Source: Hippopus hippopus (Eukaryota > Mollusca > Bivalvia > Cardiida > Cardiidae). From it: a stretch of DNA of 64,000 nt. Each line of letters begins with the position of its first letter. Position 1 is the first letter of the stretch. The stretch lies in contig OX328097.1 of the NCBI GenBank assembly GCA_946811185.2, forward strand, positions 34,681,627 to 34,745,626. The letters run 5' to 3'. This document shows positions 45,210 to 56,289 of the stretch, one piece after another. Under the pieces are notes generated by a model, which did not search any database, was not told the origin of the DNA, and saw only the letters and a list, made by a program, of their open reading frames with translations. Both the position numbers and the translations under genes were made by a program.

Positions 45210-46240
45210 CATGAATATTGGATATGGACACAGCTCTTACTACCACATCTGACATTGCCGTGACCTTAGCCTTTGATCTACGAACATGGGTCCTGCACGC
45301 GACACATCATCTTTATGGTATTGACAGCTCTGCACAGTTACATGTATATCCAAATTCATTCATGATTGAAAAAAGGTACAGGTCGGACACGACCATAACC
45401 CCCAAATTCCTCTTTTTAAACATATTTGACCTTTCTGTTACCTTGACCTTTGACCTAATTATATGGTTCTTAAAGACATGGTTCTTGCGCGCGACACATT
45501 GTCTTCATGGTGTTGACAATTCTGCATAGTTTATATTCAAATTCATTTATAGATAAAGAAGGTACAGGTCCGACACGGTCATAACTCCCAAATTTTTAAA
45601 CATAATTGTTTTTGCCGTGACCTCGACTTTTGACCTACTGACATGGTTAAAGCGCGCGGCACATTGTATGTGGTTGACTATTCTGCAAAGAGTTACTGAA
45701 ATTCATCCATAACTAAAGACGGTACACGAACACGACCCCAAAAACACATTTGACCTTGCTGTTACATTGATCTTTCACCAACGAACATCCTCTTGCTCTT
45801 AAAACATCCTTTCAATGTGCTTAACATTTGTACAAAGTTATTTTGAAACTGACAAGGAAAGAAAGTTATGACTCGGACACAGAAATGGACATTTGACATT
45901 ACCATGACCTTTGACCTACGGACATGGTTCTTGCACGCTACACATCGTCTTTATGAGGTTGACAATTTTGCACACTTATATTTAAATTCATTCATAATTC
46001 AAAAGACACAGGCCGGACACGATCATAACCCACAAATTCCTGTTTTTAACATATTTGTCTTTGCGGCCGTCTCGATCTTTGACCTACTGACATGGTTCTT
46101 GAGCGAGACACATTGTTTATATTTGGTTGACTATTCTGCAAAGTGACACTGAAATTCTTTCAAATTCAAAAAAAGTTACAGGCCGGACACAAACACGACC
46201 CCGCAAAAACACACCTGACCTTGCTGTGACCTGGACCTGT
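45210..46240 (+). repeat. Tandem repeat, unit about 215-220 bp (TTGACCTTTGACCT family)
   Basis: About five diverged units carry in order: GACCTTTGACCTACGGACAT, GGTTCTTGCACGCGACACAT, GTTGACAATTCTGCA, AAATTCATTCATAATT, GGACACGACCATAACCC and CAAATTCCT. Open frames 45218-45529 and 45868-46146 are translations of the repeat (similar peptides recur), not genes. Confidence 0.82.
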
Positions 46241-46299
46241 AACTATGACTCTTGCACTTTCCACATGGTCTCTATGTCGTCAATTTTATCATGCTATTA

Positions 46300-47410
46300 A
46301 GAAATAAGCTGCTAAATTAATAAATTAGGAAAGACGTTATTTCATACCATTGTTTTTTAACTTTTATGTCACAACACTGGCCAACTCTGATTGGAGATCA
46401 GTATATACCCTACTATTATGCAATCTGATCTCTACTTATACGAATAGAAAAAAAAAGTTGCCTCAATTGGCATCACGGAGAAGTCTTTCCTGTACAAAAT
46501 TCCTTATGAGAAAAAAAAAGTGATAAACTTTGATTTTATTTTTCATAATTCTGATTCACTGATATGCAAAATAACATGAAAACTAAGTAAAAACGGGATC
46601 TATATACTAGTACGCTCTTCGTCCTAAGAAAAACTTATTTTATACACAGTATTTCTATTACCAAAATGCGAGAGGCCATGACAACCTTACATAGCTCACA
46701 GATAAGAGAAACATAATTGCTAAAGCTTCCTCCCATTTCCAAGTAGGTAAACTATTAGAAAAAGAAGATGAGAAAGTTTTAACAAAAGAATATCTGAATC
46801 TAGGGATGTCCTTGCAAAACAGTGTGAGGTGCACACTAATAGATATTCTAAACCCCAAAATTTGCTTTCATTTGTAGACCTATAGAAAAACTGTGTTACT
46901 TTTCATATATATTATATTCATGATCATCGACATCCCGGTCTATCAAACCAAGTGTTGCTCTAGCATTTCTTCTCTTTGTCCTTTCATCTATCGAACTTCT
47001 TTGTAACACATTTACCGCCTCTCTTTTCTGTACAAGTTGTTTTAAGACAAATGTATCATCAAAATGGTTAAAAATAATTCAAACAATTTAAACCAATGCA
47101 ACGAAGTATATGCATTTACTAATATGAAAATAGGCAAAGCCTAGAAGCGGGCGAAAGAGACTTTTTTTCTCAGATTTATTCAAACATAATCGATACAATA
47201 ACTGATCGGTGCAGATATGTTTATTTGAGACTGCCCAGCAAATTTTTGATGGCAGTATATATCTGCAGACAACAAATTCGAAAGTGATACAGATAAAACA
47301 AAAGTCCTCAACAGGGTAGTATTTTACCAGCATTTTATCCTTTTCCTACAATGTTCTCAGAATCCTTCTCCTTAATTTACTATCAAGAAGGCAGAATAAT
47401 TACGTATGCT
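46300..47410. other. Unannotated AT-rich stretch
   Basis: No gene was recognised. A partial AAGATCAGACTGCA-type element is at about 46370-46432. Confidence 0.4.
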
Positions 47411-47418
47411 CGTAGACC

Positions 47419-47720
47419 AGCCCGAGCAGCTCAAATGGTAGAGCGTAGGACTTGTTAACGTCAAGTCTTGGGCCAAGTGAGGGTGTGGGTTCGAGACCCA
47501 CGGCTAGCCAACTAAAATTACAAATATTCTTTCGGGTGTGACGTTAAGCCGGGTTCCGTTTGACGGTGCAATACGCCGAGCACGTTAAAGAACTGGACGT
47601 AACTTACGATGGTGGGTTTCGACCTATTTCTTGCATCAACCCCCATAACATAACAAACAGCCTTCAGAGGCCGTCGCCTATACTGGCAGCCGGTGGCTAC
47701 GATAACGAAACGGAAAATCA
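47419..47720 (+). mobile_element. tRNA-derived SINE
   Basis: The head at 47419-47510 has an A box (GCAGCTCAAATGGTAGAGC) and a B box (GGGTTCGAGACCCA). Its anticodon-arm-like segment contains GTTAAC (Asn-like GTT), but the acceptor stem does not pair, so it is not a working tRNA. The body follows with GGGTGTGACGTTAAGCCGG and GAGCACGTTAAAGAAC, phrases I associate with molluscan SINEs. The 3' end is uncertain. Confidence 0.65.
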
Positions 47721-48009
47721 ATCAAACCTGTACTCGCTCGTCATAAATGCATGCATTCTGTCTGTATCTGGAGTTTATATCAAAAGATGTAACCTGGGTA
47801 TCGAACTCAGTTCGCGCCGAGAATTAAATTAATATTCGCTGGCAGAATGGCATTACTCTAGTATGAAGCAGAAAGCGCTTTCGACTTCCAATAAATGCTG
47901 ATTACCCACTCGAGTATAATAGGTTGAGGGCGTAACGCCTTTGATATCGGTGAAAAATAGAAATATTCAACTATCCGAAGGGTAAAAACAAAGATACCCA
48001 GAGATAAAT

Positions 48010-48544
48010 ACACTGCTCGAAAAAGTTAAAGGACCACATGTCCTCGCTTTTTATCGAAAGATAATTCTTTCACTGCAATAGAATGCAAATGATTTTCTGC
48101 TCGTAACTTCATTTAGTCCCAACACTTTTAAATCTCAGAACAAGCAATACGATTTAGTTTGCACAAAAGATGTATGGGTAATGCCTGTAAAAGCCGTCTT
48201 TTTGATATGCCACACGGCTTTTTAAGAGAACCAGAGTTGTCATTTTCTATTCTCGTTTTCTTCTTTCGTATTATTTGACAAAAATATCAACAAAAGATTG
48301 GAAAAATATGAGTTGTTTAACAAATGAACTGGGAAAACAAATTTCTTGATTTTCTTCTTTACATGGCTTACCAGAAAAAAAAAATCATTTTATTTTTCAC
48401 ACACACAAGAAAAGTACTGAGCCATTTTGTCTTGTAGGATTTTAAGTTGATGGTTTTCAGAGCATAAAGACTGAGCATTTCACAAAATGAAATTTGAATA
48501 ACGTTATCGGTATTTGTGTGTCCCTTTAATTCTTTTGAGCAGTG
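48010..48544. mobile_element. 535 bp TA-flanked MITE (CACTGCTC ends)
   Basis: The left end CACTGCTCGAAAAAGTTAAA and the complement of the right end CACTGCTCAAAAGAATTAAA continue as GGACCACA and GGGACACA. TA lies outside each end (48008-48009 and 48545-48546). This matches Tc1/mariner-type termini. No transposase frame is present. Confidence 0.8.
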
Positions 48545-48600
48545 TATATATATATTTCTCATTCTATGAGATATATGACAGATTTTTGCTGTAAGAATTT

Positions 48601-49186
48601 ACCTGGCAGGGCGTGGCTTACTCTTGACATAAGTCTACAAGTTTATTTTTCGTTTTAGTGGCCTTGAACCGTTTCGGAACTGTTCGTCGCAAATCTACGT
48701 AAACACATTGCATCATACGTAACAGTACTTAATCGCATACTCTTTTTCCTTCTAAAAACATTGTGAAAGAAAGTGCTTCTTATCCAATAGGCCTACCGTA
48801 TTTGTCGATTAACAGCCGAATACAGCTACTCGTGATGATTTCCGTTGGTTTGTATTGAAGTTTAACGCCGTTTTAACAGCTTAGGCAACATCACGGTGAT
48901 CAGTGCACCTACGCATTTGTTTTCGGGCTTTCTCACACCAGTACTGACAAAACTTTCTTTCCAAGTTCACTGACTACTTTTCTCACATCTATCAGAGGTG
49001 AGAGGGAAAATTCGCCGGAAAGAAAGTTTGCCTCAACCGGGTATTGAACCCACAACGACCAGGTCACGAGTCAGATACGCTAACCACTGAGCTTACTGGA
49101 CGGGCGTGATGATTTCCGAATTACCTATTGTACAGTACCTCAATCTAAAATTCAGTGAACGGTAACACAGCTCCGCCCTGCCAGGT
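48601..49186. mobile_element. MITE with ACCTGGCAGGGCG ends, hosting a SINE
   Basis: ACCTGGCAGGGCGTGGCT at the left faces ACCTGGCAGGGCGGAGCT (complement) at the right. Without the SINE at 48845-49104 and one target copy it would be about 312 bp. No target duplication could be seen for this outer element. Confidence 0.7.
48845..49104 (-). mobile_element. tRNA-headed SINE with perfect 14 bp target duplication
   Basis: On the minus strand the element starts at 49104 with a tRNA-like head: A box TAAGCTCAGTGGTTAGCGTA, B box GGGTTCAATACCC. A body with GAAAGAAAGTTTTGTCAGTA follows, and it ends GCGTTAAACTTCAATACAAA at 48845. CGTGATGATTTCCG is present on both sides (48831-48844 and 49105-49118). A second copy lies at 58568-58827 in the same orientation. 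The tail has no poly-A. Confidence 0.85.
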
Positions 49187-49320
49187 CAACTCTTATAGCC
49201 AATAACAAATATTCTCTTGGTATCCTAGCCAGAAGAACTATACAGTCTCGATTCGATCTTTTTTCAACATGTTATATCCAGCAAAAACGTGTCATTAAAG
49301 TTCAGAAACTTTCACACGAA

Positions 49321-49321
<1 letters not shown>

Positions 49322-49362
<41 letters not shown>
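49322..49362. repeat. (GA)n microsatellite
   Basis: About 20 GA dinucleotides with one AA interruption. Confidence 0.9.
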
Positions 49363-49366
<4 letters not shown>

Positions 49367-49635
49367 TATTACAGGTGAGTAGCTTTAATCAAACACAGGA
49401 ATGAAGGTCTATCTTTCTAGTCTCTCACTGACTCATAAGATTTTTACGGTAGCTGAGGAAACTGTTGGTGTTAAACTCAATATAAAGTCACTTGTGTCTA
49501 CATGTATGAGCTGAAGATATGGTCGACTGAGCAGTAGTTAACTAAAATTTCATACTAACTATTCAAAGTTGCTACCAAGTGTACTTTAAGAAGTGCATAC
49601 ATTTAATTATGTTATAGTTTCAATACACTTTTTTT

Positions 49636-52300
49636 AGCTCACCTTGCGCCCGGCGTCCGACGTGCAGGCGTCAACAATTACCTTATATACACTCTAGAGG
49701 CCACATTTTTAGTCCAGTACTAATGAAGTCAGAATATTTGTATTGATTTTAGACGAGATCATAATATCTCTAATTAGGTAAAAATTTGGTCATGTAGGGA
49801 TCAAATTTTTAAAGAACCTTGAGTGCACACTAGAGGCCACACTTTAAGTCCAATAATAATGGAAGTTGAGTTCGTCTGAACATTTGTCTTGATAGTAGCT
49901 AAGACGAGGTCAAAAAGTAATTCACTTGGTAAATTCTCAGAAAAAAAAAAAAAAAAAAAACTTGTAGGCACTCCAGAGGCAACATTTTAAGACCAATACT
50001 CATGAAAGTTGGTCAGAATGTTTGTCTTAATGATACCGTGGACGAGTTTGAAATCGGGTCACCTCGGGTCAGATTATAGGCTACGGTATCAAAGCTTGAA
50101 AACCTAGTTCGCACTGTAGAGACCATTTTTTAAGTCCAGTACACATGAAAGTTGGTTTGAATGCTTGTTTTGGTGATTTCTAAGACAAGGTTGAAATTGG
50201 GTCACGTCAGGTCAGAAAGTAGGTCACTGGGACAAATCTTAGACAAACCTTATGTGCACTTTAGAGGCCACATTTTTCCGCTGATACTCGTGGTCAGAAT
50301 GTTTGTCTTGATAATATCTCAGACATGATTGAAACAAGATCACTAAGAATAAAACATATGTCACTAGGGAAAATACTTAAAAAAAACCTGTGCATTCTGA
50401 AGGCCACGTTTTCGTGCAGATACTAATGAAATTTGGTCAGAATGTGACTTGGAGAAATTGAAATGTAGTCGTGTTAGATCAAAAAGTAGGCTAGGTCATT
50501 GGGACAAAACATTAAAAAAAAAAATGTGCACTCTAGGGCCAACACTTTTTGCCCAATACTCATCAAGTTGCTCAGAATATTTGTCTTGATGATATTTCGG
50601 AAAGGTATAAAAATGGGTCCCATCAGGTCGAAAAATATGTCACTTGAACAAATCTCTGAATAACCTTGTGTGCACTCTAGAGGCTATAATTACTGCCCAA
50701 AACCCACCGACGTTGCTCAGAACTTTTGACTTGTTGTTATCAGATTCTCAGGCGAATGTAAAAAAACAGGTCAAGTTTGATTAAAAACAAGCATTCTGAT
50801 AGTATTGCATAGCAATACCAAGTCCCCTACCGGCCGTATATATCGCTGGCAGGTAAGGTTTGTGAAACTCTGTGGAGGAAAAAGAACGTATTTGACCCCC
50901 TTTCAGAATTATAAGCATCATGTCTGTCTTTGTATGCAATGCTTTAATAAAAGCCAGATATATGAGCATTTTCCTTGTTAAAGTAAGTTCATTGAAGAAG
51001 TTTTACTAAGACAAGATGTGTTTGTGAAACACACATGCCCCCGTAAAAGAAAATTTTCAGAAATATGACCTTTACTTTGTGAGATGACATTGACCTTATC
51101 ATCAGCAGGTGCGTACCAATGAGAGGTACCAGCTTACCATGTATAAGTGTTATAACTTAAGCACTTTGAATATACAGAGAAATGACTATGAAAAGTTTTG
51201 GGGATAAGTTTTTATGATAAGGGTTAAAATTTTTGACCTTGACCTTGGACATATAACCCACAGAAGATCGGTATCAATGACAGGTACCTACATACCAAAC
51301 ATGAGCATTGTAAGTAAAAAAGTCGGGAAAGCTTTTCTTCAGTGAAATTTTCTAAGTCCAAGGCCCGTAATTTCGTCAAAAATCAGTGGACCGGAACGAA
51401 ACTTGAACTTGATCTATAACTCATGGCGGTTGGCTTACACACCGAAAATCAGCTTAATGTCTGCCAGCGTTTAGAAAAAAAGTCCGGAAAACTGTTTTAT
51501 CAGTGAAAATTTCGAAGTCCAAGGCCCGTAATTTCGTCAAAAATCAGTGGGCCGGAACAAAACTCGAACTTGATCAGTAACTCGTAGTGGTTGACTTGCA
51601 CACCAAAAATCAGCTCAATATCTACCAGTGTGTAGGAAAGAAGTCCGGAAAACTGTTTTTTCGGTGAAATTTTCTAAGTCCATGGCCCGTAATTTTGTCA
51701 AAAATCAGTGGACCGTAACGAAACTCGAACTTGATCTGTAACCCATGGTGGTTGACTTACACACCAAAATCAGCTCAATATCTGCCAGCGTTTAGAAAAA
51801 AAGTCCGGAAAACTGATTTGCATGCGGACTGACGGACAGACAGACAGACGGACGGACAGACGGACAGATGAACGGACGGAGTGCAAACCTAAAGTCCCCT
51901 TCGGCTTCGCCGGTAGGGGACTAATTATCTCATTGGGACAAGTCTCAGAAAAACTTGGGCGGACTCTGGAGGCCACACTTTATTTCCAATTCACATGACT
52001 ATCAGCCAAAATGTTTATCTTTATAATATCTTGGACAACTATGAAAATGGGTCACGGAGGGTCAAAAAGACGGTCAATTGGACAAATCTTAGAAAAAAAA
52101 TGTGTAGAATCTAAAGGTTTTATTTTCTGTCAAATTCTGTAGGAAGTTTCGGCTGCACTTTTTATTCCCCCAACTTGTTTCCAATATGCATACTACATAT
52201 ATTCTGTATGTATTTCACATCAACACCAGAATCTCTTAAACTCAATGAATCTTAGATCACTTTACTTAGGTGAGTGCTTTAGGCCAACGGCCCTCCTGTT
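49636..52300 (+). mobile_element. HINE-like element, family III, with nested family IV element
   Basis: T-run plus AGCTCACCTTGCGCCCGGCG at 49636, then tandem modules of about 140-150 bp (ACTCTAGAGGCCACATTTTT, CATGAAAGTTGGTCAGAATG, AGTAGGTCACTGGGACAAAT) at about 49690, 49830, 49967, 50115, 50260, 50395, 50525, 50670 and 51965. The end is TAGGTGAGTGCTTTA, then GGCC-AAC-GGCC and CTCCTGTTT near 52300. AGCTCACCT and AGGTGAG are subterminal inverted repeats. The element at 50786-51922 lies inside module 9. No coding capacity. Confidence 0.72.
50786..51922 (-). mobile_element. HINE-like element, family IV (AGTCCCCTACCGGC), nested and inverted
   Basis: On the minus strand it opens TTAGTCCCCTACCGGC-GAA-GCCGAAGGGGACT (5' hairpin). 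CCGTCCGTTCATCTGTCCGT-type simple repeats follow (51823-51880), then three tandem units of about 161 bp (AAGTCCAAGGCCCGTAATTT at 51353, 51515, and a variant at 51676). It closes with GCCGGTAGGGGACTT, the inverted subterminal repeat, the perfect hairpin GTATTGC-TAT-GCAATAC, and CTTGTT at 50786. No protein is encoded. It repeats the architecture of families I-III with entirely different sequence. Confidence 0.8.
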
Positions 52301-52314
52301 TAAATACTTTTCTG

Positions 52315-52525
52315 TAAGTGATTTATTTAATGATTTAGATCTACACAAATGTTTTTTTTTTCCTACAATTTCAAAATAGCTAAATTAGAAACTTTTGACA
52401 TTTTTCGAAAAAATGATAGTCTGTATGGAAATGATAACATTTTTTGTTGCCGGTGTTTAAAACTTGGCAAAGTATGACTTGTTCTTTCCAAAACTGGATT
52501 GTCATCACATGGGAGATAAAATGTA
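52315..52525 (+). repeat. Dispersed repeat, second copy of 12.45 kb block
   Basis: Direct-orientation match to 12450-12665 (GATTTAGATCTACACAAATG, GGAAATGATAACATTTTTTG, TTGGCAAAGTATGACTTGTT). It starts right after the family III HINE-like element ends. Confidence 0.65.
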
Positions 52526-52811
52526 AAAAAAAAACCATGTATTCCCGCCAGCGATTTCAGTCATTGAAGGAGACGATACATGTATCAATAACATTTAAGT
52601 TAAAGTGACAATAATTGAACAGGCCAAACCCAGTTCTTTGAGTAGCTAGAAATACATCATTTGGTACATGTATATACCGGTATTTCTTGTTACATGAACA
52701 ACTAGGTGTGGTTCTGTACCCCTGTCAAGCAGTACTGTTTTAAGTAACTCTAATGATTCGAAAAGATTTATAAGTACGTGCTTTGTGTTCTCTGTTTAAT
52801 TTCTGATCTTA

Positions 52812-52910
52812 AGCTCAGTTGTTTTTTGAGAAAAGGTCGAGGTATTGGCATAGTCCTGGCGTCGTCGTCGTCGTGCGAAGACGTTGACATTTCAAAAATT
52901 TTGAAATTTA
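52812..52910 (+). mobile_element. Fragment of HINE-like family V 5' end
   Basis: GTTTTTTGAGAAAAGGTCGA, GGTATTGGCATAGTCC, then (GTC)n-rich GGCGTCGTCGTCGTCGTGCG. The same 5' pattern is at 61346 (GCTGTTTTC-AAA-GAAAACA, TCGAGGTATTGACATAGCC, GTTGTTGTTGTTGTGC). The 3' end is not identified here. Confidence 0.5.
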
Positions 52911-53342
52911 ATAATATCTCTTACATTACTGAAGATATTTACTTCATAATTGGACTATCAACAATACTTGTGTATCTTCTGCGGACGCTTACGATATGGA
53001 CAATTTTGATCAACATCTGTAAATGAGTTAAAATGCAAAAATCACTTCAATTTTCCTTTTGATTTGCCTAAGAGCCCACAAGGAACGAGAGTAACCTCTC
53101 CTGAATGTAAAGTAAACAAGAGTGACCTTCCATTATTCTAAAATTAGATGGGCAGAATCCTGCCCGGTTTTGGTAGCCTGTACTTATCCCTATACACTTG
53201 TTGTATCAAGGGAGGAAACCTATCTAATCAAAAGCCAACGTTGCCAGCTACGCTGAAAAATAATTAACAGACATCTGTCGTTGGTAATGAATCTTTCTTA
53301 CATGGCGAAAACTGCGTCAAGGTGAAAATTGTAAATTTTGTA

Positions 53343-54066
53343 CCGTATTTTCAGGACAATTATGCCGCGGCCTATCTGTTACAAAAAGTGGAAATTTTCA
53401 AGGATGCGGCTTATAAGACGAAGCGGCTTATACGTTAATTTTATTTTTCTAACTGATCTTTTTGTGCGGTCTGTAAAATAAGGAAACCAGTCTACGATCA
53501 CCCACGTGGGCCCCATTTTGGCTCACTTCCCTGATGTATTTTTCGAACACCAATACCTGTAATTGGTAGTTAATTAATCCGCTTGCAAACTTACGAAAGT
53601 GTTAAAACTCGTGACCACCCTTGATTTTTACACCTTCTGATTGATAACGTCGGTTGGTAACAATCAGTGATTTAACTGCCAATGCAATTAAATGCGTTGT
53701 TTGGTGTTTACCATCAAATAATCAATCGAAACGACAATTTGACAATTTCGAAATTCCTGAAAACATTCGACAACGGATTAATGACGACGGGATCAAGTCT
53801 GAGTGATTTGATCTGCAGAAGGGGAAATCACTCCCATGGAATATAAAAACACGTACACAAAAAAACGGATTAATTTGTCTAATGTGTAAATTATAACACA
53901 TATACTGGAACATGTATCTACAGATGGATGACAAAGTACATTAATCAAGAGTATTGGCTGCGGCCTATATACCGGTGCGGCCTATACAATATTTTTATTT
54001 CTAAAATGGTTAAAATCAAAGAGTGCGTCCTATACAGTGCAGCGGCTTATTGTCCGGAAAATACGG
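53343..54066. mobile_element. 724 bp TA-flanked MITE (CCGTATTTTCCGGAC ends)
   Basis: Left CCGTATTTTCAGGACAATTA and the complement of the right end CCGTATTTTCCGGACAATAA, with TA outside both (53341-53342 and 54067-54068). GCGGCTTATA phrases near both ends extend the inverted similarity. No transposase is present. Tc1/mariner-like by target site. Confidence 0.78.
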
Positions 54067-54068
54067 TA

Positions 54069-54920
54069 AGTGGGAAACCACAAAAGTTTGTACACGTTAC
54101 CATTCCACCGAGACTCGATTGCACACCTTTATCAGTATACAATTTTTTGGCAATGACAGAATAGAACTGATCTGAGGTTTATTTATAGAAAAGCAGGCAG
54201 TTGTTAGTAGTCACAAAAAAAAATACAAAGCAAATTTATAAAACGCATTAACATAATTCAACTTTTGATTAGCAGTGCTGGTTATATTTGGCTACTGGAT
54301 AGTGGAAAAACATAAAAAAAAAAACAGTAGCCTTGGCATGCTTCAATAAATATCAAAGACATCTTTAACAAATTTCAAGGTCAAAGATCTGCTCACCAAC
54401 TTTGATATCCATCAGAAGAATGAATCTAAAATGAGGACCAGAATAGCCCTTAATCCTTCATAGGAGAACAATGTGTGACACCCTGATCAATTCGGACCTT
54501 AGGAAAACAATCTTAATATTCTTGGTAGGTCCCTATGTAACGCTACATACCACATGTTATAATTTCAGATGTTACAGCTGTAGCTCAAACGGTTAGGTTA
54601 GATTTTCAAGGATTCTAATATAATTATGAGCACATGTAAAACCCTGTGGCTGGCAAATTATAACACCAGGGCTACACTCTGAACAATCTTTGGAGAGGTC
54701 CACGAGAGGAAGCTTTGAAGTCCTAAGCCTTGTTATAAAGAACATGAAATTGTTTTGATGATTTAACCATATAAGCCCATTTTTTTACTCTATGGCTAGT
54801 ACTTGAACAGTGTTGATAAATGTCCACTCCACGACGCTACTAAATTTGGTAGGCCAAGACCTTATGGTAAGACTGTCGCTGTCGACGTCGTCTACCCTTA
54901 CCCTTCAACGTCATGCACAT
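54069..54920. other. Unannotated stretch
   Basis: No gene was recognised before the mariner remnant. AACGACGCTACTAAATTT-like sequence near 54825-54850 may be the worn 3' end of that mariner. Confidence 0.4.
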
Positions 54921-54924
54921 ATCG

Positions 54925-56172
54925 TTTACCCTTTTTCAAAGTATTCTCCGTTGTGTGCCATACACTTGCGATGTCGTTTTACCAACTTTTGAAACATGTC
55001 ACCGAAGCATCCATTGTCTAATGACAGATTCAACTGTTGTATCATATTCATCAACTCTTCTCTGTTCTGAGTCGTTTACCCCGAAGATGTGATTTCAACT
55101 GCGGAAAGAAAGCAAAGTCCAGTGGGGCAAGGTCCGGTGAGTATGGCAGGTGCGGAGCTCTCTGTAGACCCAGCAAATCGATCTTCAGTGGTATGACTGG
55201 GCGCGTTATCCTGGTGAAGAATAATCGCTGTTGAAGAAGAATCGATGTTGTTTTACAGGGCTGGGCGCTTTTTGGGCATTGCGTTCATGAGGTCCCGGCG
55301 TATTGTCTGAAGTGAAACAAGATGGACTATTAAGTTTCGTGAAAAGCCTGTTGTCATTTTTTATTTCACATTTGTATATATTACGAGAGCTGACAGTGCT
55401 ACTTTATCACACTCTTGGTTAACAAATGTACATGTATGTGTCTTATTATGGTAATAGTTATTTAATTATTATATATAACTTAAATTTGAATCGTAGTCTG
55501 CATTCACCGTCTGTCCAGGCTTCATCATTTGTAATATGACGACCCCTTTGATGTCCAGGAAGACAATACACATAACTTTTCCCATGGATTTCATAGCCTT
55601 CGCCTTCTTGGGTAGGGAACTGATTTTTCGACAACACCGGCATTCGTTTGTCCTCAAGTTCGTAATAACGGATCTAGGTCTCGTCCTAGGTGATGATACG
55701 GGACAGAAATGTGCTGTCACTTTTAACCTTACGAAGAAATGTCCTGGAGGCTGAAACTCGAACCCGTTTCTCTTCTTCCTTTAGTAACCTGGGAACCCAC
55801 CGAGCGCTCACATGTGATACATGTATCTTCAACTGAGAAGTTAGTATCCGCTGAACACTAGACTTACTTATACCAGTACACTCCGACATTTCTCCCACTG
55901 TCTTACGCCTGTCGCCGTCAGTGACGTTCTTCGTTGCCTAACGTTACTGATATTCATGTATTGTATCCGTCCACGCTGTGCACTATCAGTCCAACCATCG
56001 CTAAATCGGCCATGTCATTTAAAAACAAGACTGCTCGAAACACCACTATATTTATCTGGGGTCCCTCTATCTGTGCATTTCAGTGTCCTGCAAGTGTCTG
56101 ATGGGGTCATACCCGTCTGCACACAGAAATGGATCGCCGTTCGGCGCGCTTTCTCTTCCTCTAACGTCGCCA
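54925..56172 (-). pseudogene. Mariner (DD34D) transposase, decayed but with all three catalytic aspartates readable
   Basis: The minus-strand start is ATGGCGACGTTAGAGGAAGA at 56172. Then IHFCVQTGMTPSDTCRTLK and HGRFSDGWTDSAQRGR appear (first HTH region), EMSECTGISKSSVQRILTSQ (second HTH, near 55880) and VSARWVPRLLKEEEKRVRVS. RIIT-stop-DET follows near 55680 (first D), then SSLPKKAKAMKSMGKVMCIV and LDIKGVV. LHQDNAPSHTT (second D) lies near 55190-55225, LPYSPDLAPLDF (third D) near 55110-55150, and KCMAHNGEYFEKG to the stop at 54925. Frameshifts, stops and an AT-rich insertion at about 55345-55480 inactivate it. The enzyme would cut and paste at TA. Of the transposases here it is the least degraded. 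Confidence 0.85.
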
Positions 56173-56289
56173 TTTTCACTAGGTTCTTATTTCAACGGAC
56201 ACTATTTAAATGCGCATCATTTTCAAAAAAGTAATAGTTCACGGTAGAAATTTTCTGCAATGACTACTGACGATGGGTTTTCGCGCTAA

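Noticed and set aside
45218..46146. Two similar plus-strand frames rich in AFDLRTWVLHATH-type peptides as a gene family
   Set aside because: They derive from the 215-220 bp tandem array; the peptide changes with unit drift and no start or splice context is seen.
47419..47510. Functional tRNA-Asn gene
   Set aside because: A and B boxes and a GTT-containing loop are present, but the acceptor and anticodon stems do not pair properly and a SINE body follows directly.
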